NCBI GenBank assembly: GCA_003139735.1
Contig: PLGA01000294.1
Location: 412 to 5,525 of the forward strand
Length of the DNA: 5,114 nucleotides
DNA from: Bryobacterales bacterium
Lineage (GTDB): Bacteria > Acidobacteriota > Terriglobia > Bryobacterales > Bryobacteraceae
Direction: 5' to 3'
Shown: piece by piece, positions 1 to 5,114 of the stretch
How the letters are laid out: every line of letters begins with the position of its first letter
Numbering within the stretch: position 1 is the first letter of the stretch
Translations under genes and position numbers: made by a program
Notes under the pieces: model-generated
What the model saw: only the letters and a program-made list of their open reading frames with translations
The model's database searches: none
Told to the model about the DNA's origin: nothing

Positions 1-375
1 TGCGGCAGCTCGCGCGAGCACGCGCCGTGGGCCCTGACGCAGTTCGGATTCCGCGCCGTGATCAGCACCTCTTTCGCCGATATCTTCAAGCAGAACTCGC
101 TGAAGAATTCGCTGCTCCCCATCGTGGTTCCTCCCGACGCCCACGCGGAGCTTTTCGACGCGGTGGCGAAGAATCCCGGCGCAACCGTGAAAGTCGATTT
201 GGAAACCCAAACGCTTACCACGCCCGCCGGCCGCGCGGTGTGGTTCCCGGTGGATGAGTTCTCCAAGCATTGTCTGCTGAACGGCGTCGACGAACTGGGC
301 TATATTTTGGGCCATGAAGCGGCCATCGCGCAGTACGAAGCGCACCGCGTAGGGTCGATCGACACGCTGGCGTAA
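1..375 (+). CDS. leuD: 3-isopropylmalate dehydratase small subunit (partial, C-terminal part)
   Basis: This is the C-terminal 124 residues of LeuD, open at the left edge. LeuD partners LeuC in the cytoplasm to isomerise 2-isopropylmalate to 3-isopropylmalate in leucine biosynthesis. The window opens inside the family signature: the first codons read CGSSREHAPWAL, the 'GSSREHAPWAL' loop of the aconitase swivel domain that helps bind substrate. It is followed by GFRAVISTSFADIF and the KNSLLPI segment, both typical of LeuD. The C-terminal part (LLNGVDELGYILGHEAAIAQYEAHR) matches the usual LeuD ending in length and pattern, so the 3' end looks intact. The reading frame starts at position 1; the GTG at 58 is internal, not a start. 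The gene stops with TAA, and its last codons (D-T-L-A-stop) recur at 489-503. Aconitase-family small subunits share this fold, but length and signature favour LeuD. Confidence 0.93.
   Translation, partial: CGSSREHAPWALTQFGFRAVISTSFADIFKQNSLKNSLLPIVVPPDAHAELFDAVAKNPGATVKVDLETQTLTTPAGRAVWFPVDEFSKHCLLNGVDELGYILGHEAAIAQYEAHRVGSIDTLA
361..374 (+). repeat. Direct repeat copy 1, overlapping the leuD 3' end
   Basis: The sequence GACACGCTGGCGTA contains the last four leuD codons and the first two bases of its stop. A second copy, GATACGCTGGCGTA, lies at 489-502 and differs at one base. The two copies are 128 bp apart and bracket the large inverted repeat. The 11-bp core ACGCTGGCGTA is identical in both. 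This could be a target-site or attachment-type duplication left by insertion at the gene's 3' end, or chance in GC-rich sequence. Confidence 0.5.
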
Positions 376-387
376 AGTGGGGCGGAC

Positions 388-445
388 CCCAATAAGCGTT
401 AACCTAAGCCACGTCCACGCATGGCTTAGGTTAACGCTTATTGGG
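388..445. repeat. Perfect 24-bp inverted repeat (hairpin) downstream of leuD
   Basis: The left arm is 388-411 and the right arm is 422-445. They are exact reverse complements over 24 bp and are separated by a 10-base loop (412-421). The arms are richer in A/T than the surrounding DNA and contain GTTAAC next to AAGC and CTAAGCC. No T-run follows the stem on either strand, so it is not a standard intrinsic terminator, and a perfect 24-bp stem is unusually long for one. It begins 12 bases after the leuD stop and could affect leuD mRNA 3' stability or read-through. The perfect arms and compact size resemble a palindromic intergenic repeat or miniature inverted-repeat element. Whether it recurs in the genome cannot be judged here. 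Confidence 0.85.
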
Positions 446-463
446 CGGACGCCATGGTCCGCC
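444..463. repeat. Secondary 7-bp inverted repeat beside the large hairpin
   Basis: GGCGGAC (444-450) and GTCCGCC (457-463) are perfect reverse complements around a 6-base loop. The same GGCGGAC also occurs at 381-387, immediately before the large stem. The right arm could therefore pair either locally or with 381-387, closing the whole structure. The two pairings exclude each other. Position 444-445 is shared with the right arm of the 24-bp repeat. Functional meaning is unknown. Confidence 0.45.
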
Positions 464-488
464 GCACTCGAGATTCGCGTCCTGTAAT

Positions 489-502
489 GATACGCTGGCG
501 TA
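489..502 (+). repeat. Direct repeat copy 2, intergenic echo of the leuD tail
   Basis: GATACGCTGGCGTA matches 361-374 at 13 of 14 positions. With the next base it reads GAT ACG CTG GCG TAG, that is D-T-L-A-stop, the same four residues and a stop as the real end of leuD. A further CGCGT lies a short way upstream in both contexts (346-350 and 476-480), which weakly supports a duplicated gene tail over coincidence. Confidence 0.5.
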
Positions 503-534
503 GCGCAATCGCGCGGGCTACACTGGGTTTTTCC

Positions 535-540
535 AGGAGG
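535..540 (+). promoter_or_regulatory. Ribosome binding site of the glycoside hydrolase gene
   Basis: A full consensus AGGAGG ends 5 bases before the GTG at 546. This strong match decides the GTG as the start and places the signal peptide directly at the N-terminus. Confidence 0.85.
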
Positions 541-545
541 CCGCC

Positions 546-2801
546 GTGACGCGCTTCGCTTTGCTGCTTGCTCTTCTTTACCCTGCCGCCGCGGGTTGGG
601 GACAATCCTCGCCCGTCGGGATCGAAACCTCGGCTTTTCGTTTCGAGGTTGCTTCCGACGGATCCTACCGTTTGATGGACAAAGCCGCGGGAGTGACATG
701 GTCCTCCGCCGCGGGGCGGTTCGGCCAGATTTCCGTATTGGTGGACGGGAAGCCCGTGCGCTACCCTCTCAGCGCCTTCGAGGCGGATGGGGCGCGCAAT
801 GCTCGCACGCTGACTTTCCATCCCATCCCGAACCGGCCGGAGGCGTGGGTGCGCATCGCAGCGAGCGCCGGCCGGGACAACCGCAGCCTGGACCTTTCCT
901 ACGAAACGGCGCCGGGCCTGAAGACGGAAGACGTACGCCTGCTGGATGAAACCTTCTCCATAGCCGCCTCCGATAAGGGCTACGTGGTCGTGCCTGCCCG
1001 CGAAGGCCTGTTGATTCCCTCCGACAGCGGCCTGGCATTCAACCACCGCTTCGGGACCAGCGATTACGAAGGCTGTCACATGAATATGATCGGCCTGGTG
1101 AAGAATGGCGCGGCATTGCTGGTGACATGGGACGACCCGTACCTGGCCATCGAGGTCAAGAGCGTGCTCGGGGCCAGCGGACAGACACTCGCAACTTCGG
1201 CGGTGTTGAAGAATTCCGCGAAATCGCTGCGCGTCACGGCGCTGGGCAAGGGCGACTACAATTCGATCGCCGCGGCGTACCGCCAGGTAGCGCGCGCCAA
1301 GGGACTGCTGGTCACCTGGGAACGGAAGATCCGCGAAAATCCCGAGCGGGCAAAGTACATCGGCGCCTCCAACGTCAAGCTCTGGCAAGCGCTGCAGCGG
1401 CGCATGAACGCGGACAGCACGGCGGAAGTGTCGATGCGCGTGAACTGGACCTTCGACGAGGCGGCGCAGGTGGCCGAACATATCAAGAACGATCTCAAGA
1501 TGGACAAGGTTCTCTTCGGGCTGGGCGGCTGGACGCATCGCGGCTACGACAACCAGCATCCCGACATCCTGCCGACGGCGCCGGAAGCGGGCGGCGACGC
1601 GGCCTTCGCCGACTGCGCCCGCCGCGTGATGAAACTGGGGTACCTGTTCAGCCCCCACGACAATTACCAGGACATGTACCACGACTCCCCGTCGTTCAGC
1701 GAAGAGTTCATCATGAAGAACGCCGACGGCAGCCTGGTCCGGGGCGGGACTTGGGACGGCGGGCGGGCTTACGTCACCTGTTCCCGTAAGGCCCTCGATT
1801 TGGCGCGGCGGCCGCAAAACCTGACAGCGGTCAAGACGCTGAGCGGCGCCAACGCCTATTTCATCGACACCACTTACGCGGCGGGCTTGTACGAATGCTT
1901 CGATCCCGCGCACCCGCTTACGAAAGCCGACGACATCAAGTGGAAACAGGCCATCTCCGACTACGCGCGCGGGGTGTTCGGCAGCTTCGGCAGCGAGGAT
2001 GGCCGCGAGTGGGCCATTCCGCATGCCGATTACTTCGAAGGCATCACCGGGGTATCGGGCGCATCCTTCGCCACACGGACCCTGCTGACCGAGACCGGGG
2101 GAGCGGCGATTCCGCTGTTCGAGCTGGTCTATCATGACGCCATCGCAGCCTACGGGAAGTACTCTTACGCTGCGAACCGCGCCGCCGAGTACGCGCTCGA
2201 GCACATGATCCTGGGCCGCACGTTGAACTATCACAGCGTGCCGAACCACCTGTACTGGAAGGGAGCGGCAGCCGCCGAACCGCCCGCTCCGCCGGACGGT
2301 GGCAAGGACCCGGCGCTGTTCGTGCGCGCGGAGAACGGGTGGGCGCAGGGCATGCACCCGGCCGACCGCTTCATGAAGAACACGCACGAGGTGCTCAGCC
2401 CGCTCAACGAGCTGAGCGGCAGGATGCCCATGACGCGGCACGAGTTCCTGACCGCCGACCGCAAGGTGCAGCACAGCGTCTTCAGCGATGGGAAGCAGAC
2501 CGTGGAAGTGGTGGTGAACATGGGAGACGCGGACTTGAAATGGCAATCCAAGCTGGGCGGCGCCATCGAGCTTCCCCCGTACGGCTTTCTGGTGGAGAGC
2601 GCAGATTTCGTCGCTTTCCGGTCGCGAAACTGGAACGGGCACACCTACTCGGCCATTCCGCTGTTCACGCTGCGCAGTTTGGACGGCAAGCCGCTGGCGC
2701 AGTCCCGGCGCATCCACGTCTTCCACGGATTCGGCGACGCCGAACTGCAGTTGCGCGGCGGGACGAAGACGGTGGTGAAGGAAGCTGTGTTGGAGTTGTA
2801 G
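546..2801 (+). CDS. Exported GH101/GH129-like glycoside hydrolase
   Basis: This gene encodes a 751-residue exported enzyme resembling the GH101/GH129 group (retaining alpha-N-acetylgalactosaminidase-type enzymes). The GTG start has AGGAGG 5 bases upstream. Residues 1-19 form a signal peptide (one Arg, an AL-rich core, probable cut before Gln20) without a lipobox Cys, so the product should be periplasmic or secreted. Residues 25-260 look like the N-terminal beta-sandwich domain and about 270-570 like the catalytic TIM barrel, with strand motifs KVLFGLGGWTHRGYD (321-335), LFSPHDNYQDMY and GANAYFIDTTY. About 600-751 form a C-terminal beta domain. By pattern comparison the likely nucleophile is Asp441 (in YFIDTT) and the acid/base Glu484 (in FGSEDGREW). 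Other visible barrel residues are H371-D372-N373 and D495. Likely substrates are O-glycans or alpha-linked GalNAc-type sugars, but specificity is inference. The hairpin separates it from leuD, so co-transcription is uncertain. Confidence 0.75.
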   Translation: MTRFALLLALLYPAAAGWGQSSPVGIETSAFRFEVASDGSYRLMDKAAGVTWSSAAGRFGQISVLVDGKPVRYPLSAFEADGARNARTLTFHPIPNRPEAWVRIAASAGRDNRSLDLSYETAPGLKTEDVRLLDETFSIAASDKGYVVVPAREGLLIPSDSGLAFNHRFGTSDYEGCHMNMIGLVKNGAALLVTWDDPYLAIEVKSVLGASGQTLATSAVLKNSAKSLRVTALGKGDYNSIAAAYRQVARAKGLLVTWERKIRENPERAKYIGASNVKLWQALQRRMNADSTAEVSMRVNWTFDEAAQVAEHIKNDLKMDKVLFGLGGWTHRGYDNQHPDILPTAPEAGGDAAFADCARRVMKLGYLFSPHDNYQDMYHDSPSFSEEFIMKNADGSLVRGGTWDGGRAYVTCSRKALDLARRPQNLTAVKTLSGANAYFIDTTYAAGLYECFDPAHPLTKADDIKWKQAISDYARGVFGSFGSEDGREWAIPHADYFEGITGVSGASFATRTLLTETGGAAIPLFELVYHDAIAAYGKYSYAANRAAEYALEHMILGRTLNYHSVPNHLYWKGAAAAEPPAPPDGGKDPALFVRAENGWAQGMHPADRFMKNTHEVLSPLNELSGRMPMTRHEFLTADRKVQHSVFSDGKQTVEVVVNMGDADLKWQSKLGGAIELPPYGFLVESADFVAFRSRNWNGHTYSAIPLFTLRSLDGKPLAQSRRIHVFHGFGDAELQLRGGTKTVVKEAVLEL

Positions 2802-2819
2802 GGCGGCGGGGACGACGCG

Positions 2820-2999
2820 TCATTCACTAGCGAGCGCGCGCCGCACTGCGGCCGGATCCTTCGCGATGACGGTCAGGTACGCGCGTGCGGCCGAATCCGG
2901 CTGGCGTCCGCCTTGCTCCCACTCTTGCAAGGCGCGTTTGCCTATGCGATAGGTTTGCGCGAATTCGGCCTGCGACATTCGGGCGCGCTTGCGGCCGCC
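2820..2999 (-). pseudogene. HTH regulator/antitoxin remnant (N-terminally truncated)
   Basis: The minus-strand frame ending at TGA 2822-2820 carries a recognisable Cro/C1-type helix-turn-helix tail. It reads MSQAEFAQTYRIGKRAL, then QEWEQGGRQPDSAARAYLTV, then IAKDPAAVRRAL. This matches the C-terminal half of small HTH proteins of the HigA/COG2944 type, often antitoxins or autoregulators of about 100 residues (family knowledge). Those proteins have about 40-55 residues before this point, usually ending in a V-x-x-I-R segment. Here the upstream frame (GFRTATPPPSARWGGRKRAR) does not resemble that part and has no ATG or GTG with a ribosome binding site before the end of the VWFA gene. The first ATG is at 2978-2976 and would give only 52 residues with no clear Shine-Dalgarno. 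No toxin gene lies beside it. A very short functional HTH peptide cannot be excluded. Confidence 0.6.
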
Positions 3000-3097
3000 C
3001 CAGCGCGCAGACGGCGGAGGGGTAGCCGTCCGAAAACCACGAACGCGTAGGCCTGCTGCCCGTGGCAGGCGAATCCCCTGCCCCGCCTTCAGAGGCC

Positions 3098-4037
3098 CTA
3101 CGGAACCCAGGCGCGCGAGGGGCACTCGATCTTGATGCCCGGTAATTCGGTGCGCAGCTTCACGGGCTCGACCCCGCGCTGGTTCAGCGCCTGAAACGTC
3201 ACCGTGTACTGATTGTCCAGGCGGCTCAGAAAGTCGTTCAGATACGGCCAAATCTCCACCGGGTCGAACAGATAGTCCTCATAGGCATGGCCGCCGGTTT
3301 CCTGGCAGAGCTTCAGCAAACGGGACTGCGCCATGTTCGTCACCCAGCCGCCCCGGTCGTAGAGTCCGGCGTCGCGCAGATACACGGAGTAGACCGTCAC
3401 GCCGTTCTTCAGAGAGTCCTCGGCGGCCACGTCGGCGTAAGGATCGTCCATAATCGTCCCGTCCTGGTTGTAGCGATCCACGCCGTCCGTACATCAGCGC
3501 TACCCTGCGGCCGGTTGGCTGTTTCGACGGCCAATGCTTGACCAGATCGGAAAGTGCGAAGTAAGGGCTGCCATTCTCGCCCGGCATGGCCTCCGGCAGG
3601 CGCAAGGCATTGGCGGCCTTCTGGCGATCGTAGGTAAAGGGCTGCACCACTTTGGCGCCTCCGTTTCGCATGTAGCCGATGCCCACCTGCATGGTATCGG
3701 GCAGAGACCGGACGAACGCCTTCAACTCGGACAATTGGACGCCGAGGCTGGTCGAGCGCGCGGAATCGTCCAGGAAAATGAAAAGCTGCATGCCCGCCAT
3801 GCTATTTGAAAGGCGCTCCACGCTGAGCACGGGCACGGGGGTGTTGCCTTGGAGGACCGTGAGTTCACCTGGAACGAGAAATGCCGGTACAGGGCCGCCG
3901 GGGTGAGCGGGCTGCACGGTGATCACCATTTGGGCCGGCTCGCCCGTGGCATTCGGCGTGGATGCCCCGGCATTGGGGATGGCAGCCACGACCGCGGCGA
4001 ACATCCCGGTCATTACACGTTGTGGTTTGAAAATCAT
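3098..4037 (-). pseudogene. VWFA-domain (Acidobacterial type) exported protein, disrupted by one frameshift
   Basis: Two adjacent minus-strand frames together form one VWFA-related Acidobacterial-type protein of about 313 residues. The 5' frame has a signal peptide (MIFKPQRVMTGMFAAVVAAI, probable cut after AGA) and a beta region with FLVPGELTVLQGNTPVPVLS. Next comes the first VWFA strand LFIFLDDSARST, where the metal-site D-x-S-x-S motif is imperfect (D90, S92, but Arg94). The 3' frame resumes with TDGVDRYN (the usual S/TDG metal-site strand). It continues with NGVTVYSVYLRD, a GGHAYEDYLFDPVEIWPYL segment, then LDNQYTVTF, and ends in SRAWVP. The break is at about 3489-3491: RRVALMY is followed by a frame change, consistent with loss of two bases (ACAC to AC) or gain of one. 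I chose ATG 4037 because GAGG (4047-4044) lies 6 bases upstream; ATG 4049 is the alternative. Family function is unknown. A sequencing error is possible. Confidence 0.8.
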
Positions 4038-4043
4038 TAGGCG

Positions 4044-4047
4044 CCTC
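4044..4047 (-). promoter_or_regulatory. Probable ribosome binding site of the VWFA gene
   Basis: On the minus strand GAGG is followed by 6 bases and then ATG at 4037-4035. No comparable site precedes the upstream ATG at 4049, where the bases before it are TCCTCTT. This favours the shorter N-terminus, which also gives a normal signal peptide. Confidence 0.5.
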
Positions 4048-4139
4048 ATAAGAGGACCGGGCGCGCCGGACCCCTATCACTGTAGACGCGGGCGCGGGGG
4101 TTGCGGTTTATCCTCTGAACGCAGTAGGTTGCCGCTGCC

Positions 4140-4301
4140 TTATTTCTCGAGTGCGCGGGCGTAGGCCATGTCCACGGTCAGAATGTGGCCGCTCAGCCAG
4201 TTCTTCAGAAAATGCATGGTTTCGCCAGCATGGCTTCGTGGAGCTCGTTAATCAGACCAATCAGGCCCTTGTGCTGGGTATGCGGAATCGGGGATTCGCC
4301 A
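4140..4301 (-). pseudogene. Bacteriohemerythrin relic with internal deletion
   Basis: Two short minus-strand pieces in different frames match the two ends of a bacteriohemerythrin, an oxygen-binding di-iron four-helix bundle of about 130-150 residues. The first piece (about 4301-4222) reads IPHTQHKGLIGLINELHEAM and then LAK, the end of helix A with its His ligand in the QHKGL motif. The second (4217-4140) reads MHFLKNWLSGHILTVDMAYA, then RALEK and TAA. This is the last helix, with the WLxxHIxxxD pattern that supplies the final His and Asp ligands. The pieces meet at about 4215-4222 with a frame change. The central helices, which carry two His, one Glu and one further His ligand, are absent, as are the N-terminal residues. 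The product could not bind a di-iron centre. The relic starts directly after the clpP stop and has no start codon of its own in the first frame. Confidence 0.75.
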
Positions 4302-4922
4302 CTACCCCTTGATGGGAACGGGCGCCAGGTCGCGGGTGGAGATCACCCGGTCGATCATGCCGTAATTGACCGCCTGCTCCGGTTCCAGGATGTAGTCGCG
4401 ATCCACGTCTTTGGCGATTCGTTCCACGGGTTGACCGGTAGCGTCGGCCAGCATGCCGTTCAGAATCTCGCGCATGCGCAGGATCTCGCGGGCGTAGATG
4501 TCGATATCGGCAGCCTGGCCGGCCAGCCCCTGCATGGAGGGCTGATGGATCATGATGCGCGAATTGGGGAGACTGAAGCGCTTCCCCTTCTTGCCTTTAG
4601 CCAGCAGCACGGCGGCCATGGAAGCAGCTTGGCCCACGCAAATGGTCACGATATCCGGCCGGATGAAGGCCATGGTGTCCAGAATGGCCAGCCCTGCCGT
4701 AATGGAGCCGCCGGGCGAGTTAATGTAGATGGAAATGTCCCTCTCGGGATCCTCGGCCTCCAGGAACAGCAGTTGGGCGATGATCAGGTTGGCCACCTGA
4801 TCGTCAATCGGCGTCCCCAGGAAAATGATGTTTTCCTTCAAGAGCCGGGAATAGATGTCGTACGCACGTTCCCCTCTGGAGGTCTGTTCGACCACCATCG
4901 GGACAAGCATGGAGTGTCCCAT
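4302..4922 (-). CDS. clpP: ATP-dependent Clp protease proteolytic subunit
   Basis: ClpP is the serine peptidase of the ClpXP/ClpAP complexes in the cytoplasm. Two heptameric rings form a chamber that degrades proteins unfolded by the AAA+ partner. The 206-residue product has family-typical length. The catalytic triad is complete: Ser101 in GQAASMAAV, His126 in MIHQP and Asp176 in [10 protein letters not shown]. Other hallmarks are [20 protein letters not shown] (axial loop and first helix), [11 protein letters not shown] (oxyanion glycine-rich loop), [12 protein letters not shown] and YGMIDRVI. Compared with E. coli ClpP the sequence upstream of the mature-type N-terminus (LVPM) is only about five residues, so there is little propeptide. 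ATG 4922 is chosen over the internal ATG at residue 5 because GGAGG lies 4 bases upstream of it. It follows the upstream gene by 28 bases and is probably co-transcribed with it. clpX is not directly downstream; the hemerythrin relic is. Confidence 0.97.
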   Translation of the reverse strand: MGHSMLVPMVVEQTSRGERAYDIYSRLLKENIIFLGTPIDDQVANLIIAQLLFLEAEDPERDISIYINSPGGSITAGLAILDTMAFIRPDIVTICVGQAASMAAVLLAKGKKGKRFSLPNSRIMIHQPSMQGLAGQAADIDIYAREILRMREILNGMLADATGQPVERIAKDVDRDYILEPEQAVNYGMIDRVISTRDLAPVPIKG

Positions 4923-4926
4923 TGCG

Positions 4927-4931
4927 CCTCC
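4927..4931 (-). promoter_or_regulatory. Ribosome binding site of clpP
   Basis: On the minus strand GGAGG is followed by CGCA and then the ATG at 4922. The spacing is slightly short, but this is the only good Shine-Dalgarno match near either possible ATG, and it settles the start. Confidence 0.7.
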
Positions 4932-4950
4932 GGGATGATTCAGTCTGGGC

Positions 4951-5114
4951 TTAAGCCCGTTTTGCGGCCGCGCGCTTGGTCTTGCGCTGCTTGGTCAGGG
5001 CCAAGGCCTTCTTCTTCTGGTCCAGCGCCTTCGCCAAGTCCGCGATCGTATTCTTCCCTAGATAATCCATGATACGCGAACGCAGGGCAATCCAGCTATC
5101 GTGCATGGAACAGG
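4951..5114 (-). CDS. C-terminal end of an unidentified basic protein upstream of clpP (possibly trigger factor)
   Basis: The minus-strand frame open at the right edge ends at TAA 4953-4951 and gives about 54 codons. The visible residues begin [20 protein letters not shown], continue [20 protein letters not shown] and end [13 protein letters not shown]. The tail is strongly basic and Lys/Ala-rich and predicted to be helical, then disordered. The 28-base gap to clpP and shared strand suggest one operon. In many bacteria the gene before clpP is tig, whose C-terminus is helical, and the [17 protein letters not shown] stretch would be compatible with a trigger-factor end. I cannot recognise the family from this fragment alone. 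An ATG at 5106-5104 could in principle start a separate 51-residue protein, but only 8 bases upstream are visible and they show no ribosome binding site. Confidence 0.6.
   Translation of the reverse strand, partial: CSMHDSWIALRSRIMDYLGKNTIADLAKALDQKKKALALTKQRKTKRAAAKRA

Noticed and set aside
388..445. Intrinsic (Rho-independent) terminator for leuD
   Set aside because: The stem is very long and is followed by GCGGAC rather than a T-run on the plus strand; the minus strand also lacks a T-tract. Reported as an inverted repeat instead.
496..524. Promoter for the glycosidase gene (TACACT at 519-524 with TGGCGT 17 bp upstream)
   Set aside because: The -10-like hexamer matches 4 of 6 consensus bases and the -35 only 2 of 6, and promoter consensus in this lineage is uncertain. 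Not strong enough to annotate.
438..2726. A 762-codon open frame on the minus strand opposite the glycosidase gene
   Set aside because: Its translation is rich in Arg, Val, His and Gly with no recognisable domain, as expected of the antisense of a high-GC gene with strong codon bias. The plus-strand frame has a signal peptide, strong ribosome binding site and catalytic motifs.
2820..3251. A 143-residue protein in the HTH frame starting inside the VWFA gene
   Set aside because: The first part (3251-3098) overlaps the VWFA C-terminus in a different frame on the same strand and has no family resemblance there. Only the HTH tail is credible.
4947..4958. Perfect 12-bp palindrome GGGCTTAAGCCC at the stop codon before clpP
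   Set aside because: It has no loop, no T-run and overlaps the end of the upstream coding region. A palindrome of this length alone is weak evidence for an operator or terminator.
4185..5072. A 295-codon plus-strand open frame opposite clpP
   Set aside because: It is the antisense shadow of clpP and its upstream gene; its translation shows no domain, while the minus strand gives a complete ClpP.

Overview
The window (GC-rich, roughly 60% or more by eye) looks like a chromosomal segment of an Acidobacteriota bacterium, most likely near the Bryobacterales/Solibacter group. The main clue is a minus-strand gene with the layout of the 'VWFA-related Acidobacterial' secreted proteins, found next to housekeeping genes and a secreted GH101/GH129-like glycosidase. 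The assignment rests on recognised protein features only; no search was run.

Layout. Positions 1-375 (+) are the C-terminal part of leuD, the small subunit of 3-isopropylmalate dehydratase (leucine biosynthesis). Positions 376-545 are non-coding and hold a perfect 24-bp inverted repeat. This hairpin lies between two copies of a 14-bp sequence (13/14 identical) that encodes the last four residues and stop of leuD, suggesting a small inserted element. Positions 546-2801 (+) encode a 751-residue exported glycoside hydrolase behind a strong ribosome binding site.

The minus-strand block from 2820 to 4301 holds three damaged genes. They are an HTH antitoxin/regulator tail lacking its N-terminal half (about 2820-2999), a VWFA-domain gene split by one frameshift near 3490 (3098-4037), and a bacteriohemerythrin relic that lost its central part and with it four of seven expected iron ligands (4140-4301). 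Positions 4302-4922 (-) are an intact clpP with a complete Ser-His-Asp triad. Upstream of it, 4951-5114 (-) is the end of a basic Lys/Ala-rich protein. I do not recognise it from sequence; trigger factor (tig) is what one would expect at this position.

Taken together, two unrelated intact loci (leuD with a glycosidase on the plus strand; clpP with its upstream partner on the minus strand) converge on a gene-decay zone of about 1.5 kb. I see no CRISPR array, tRNA, rRNA, transposase or defence system. The most interesting non-standard signals are the hairpin element at the leuD 3' end and the cluster of relics downstream of clpP, where clpX would often be found.
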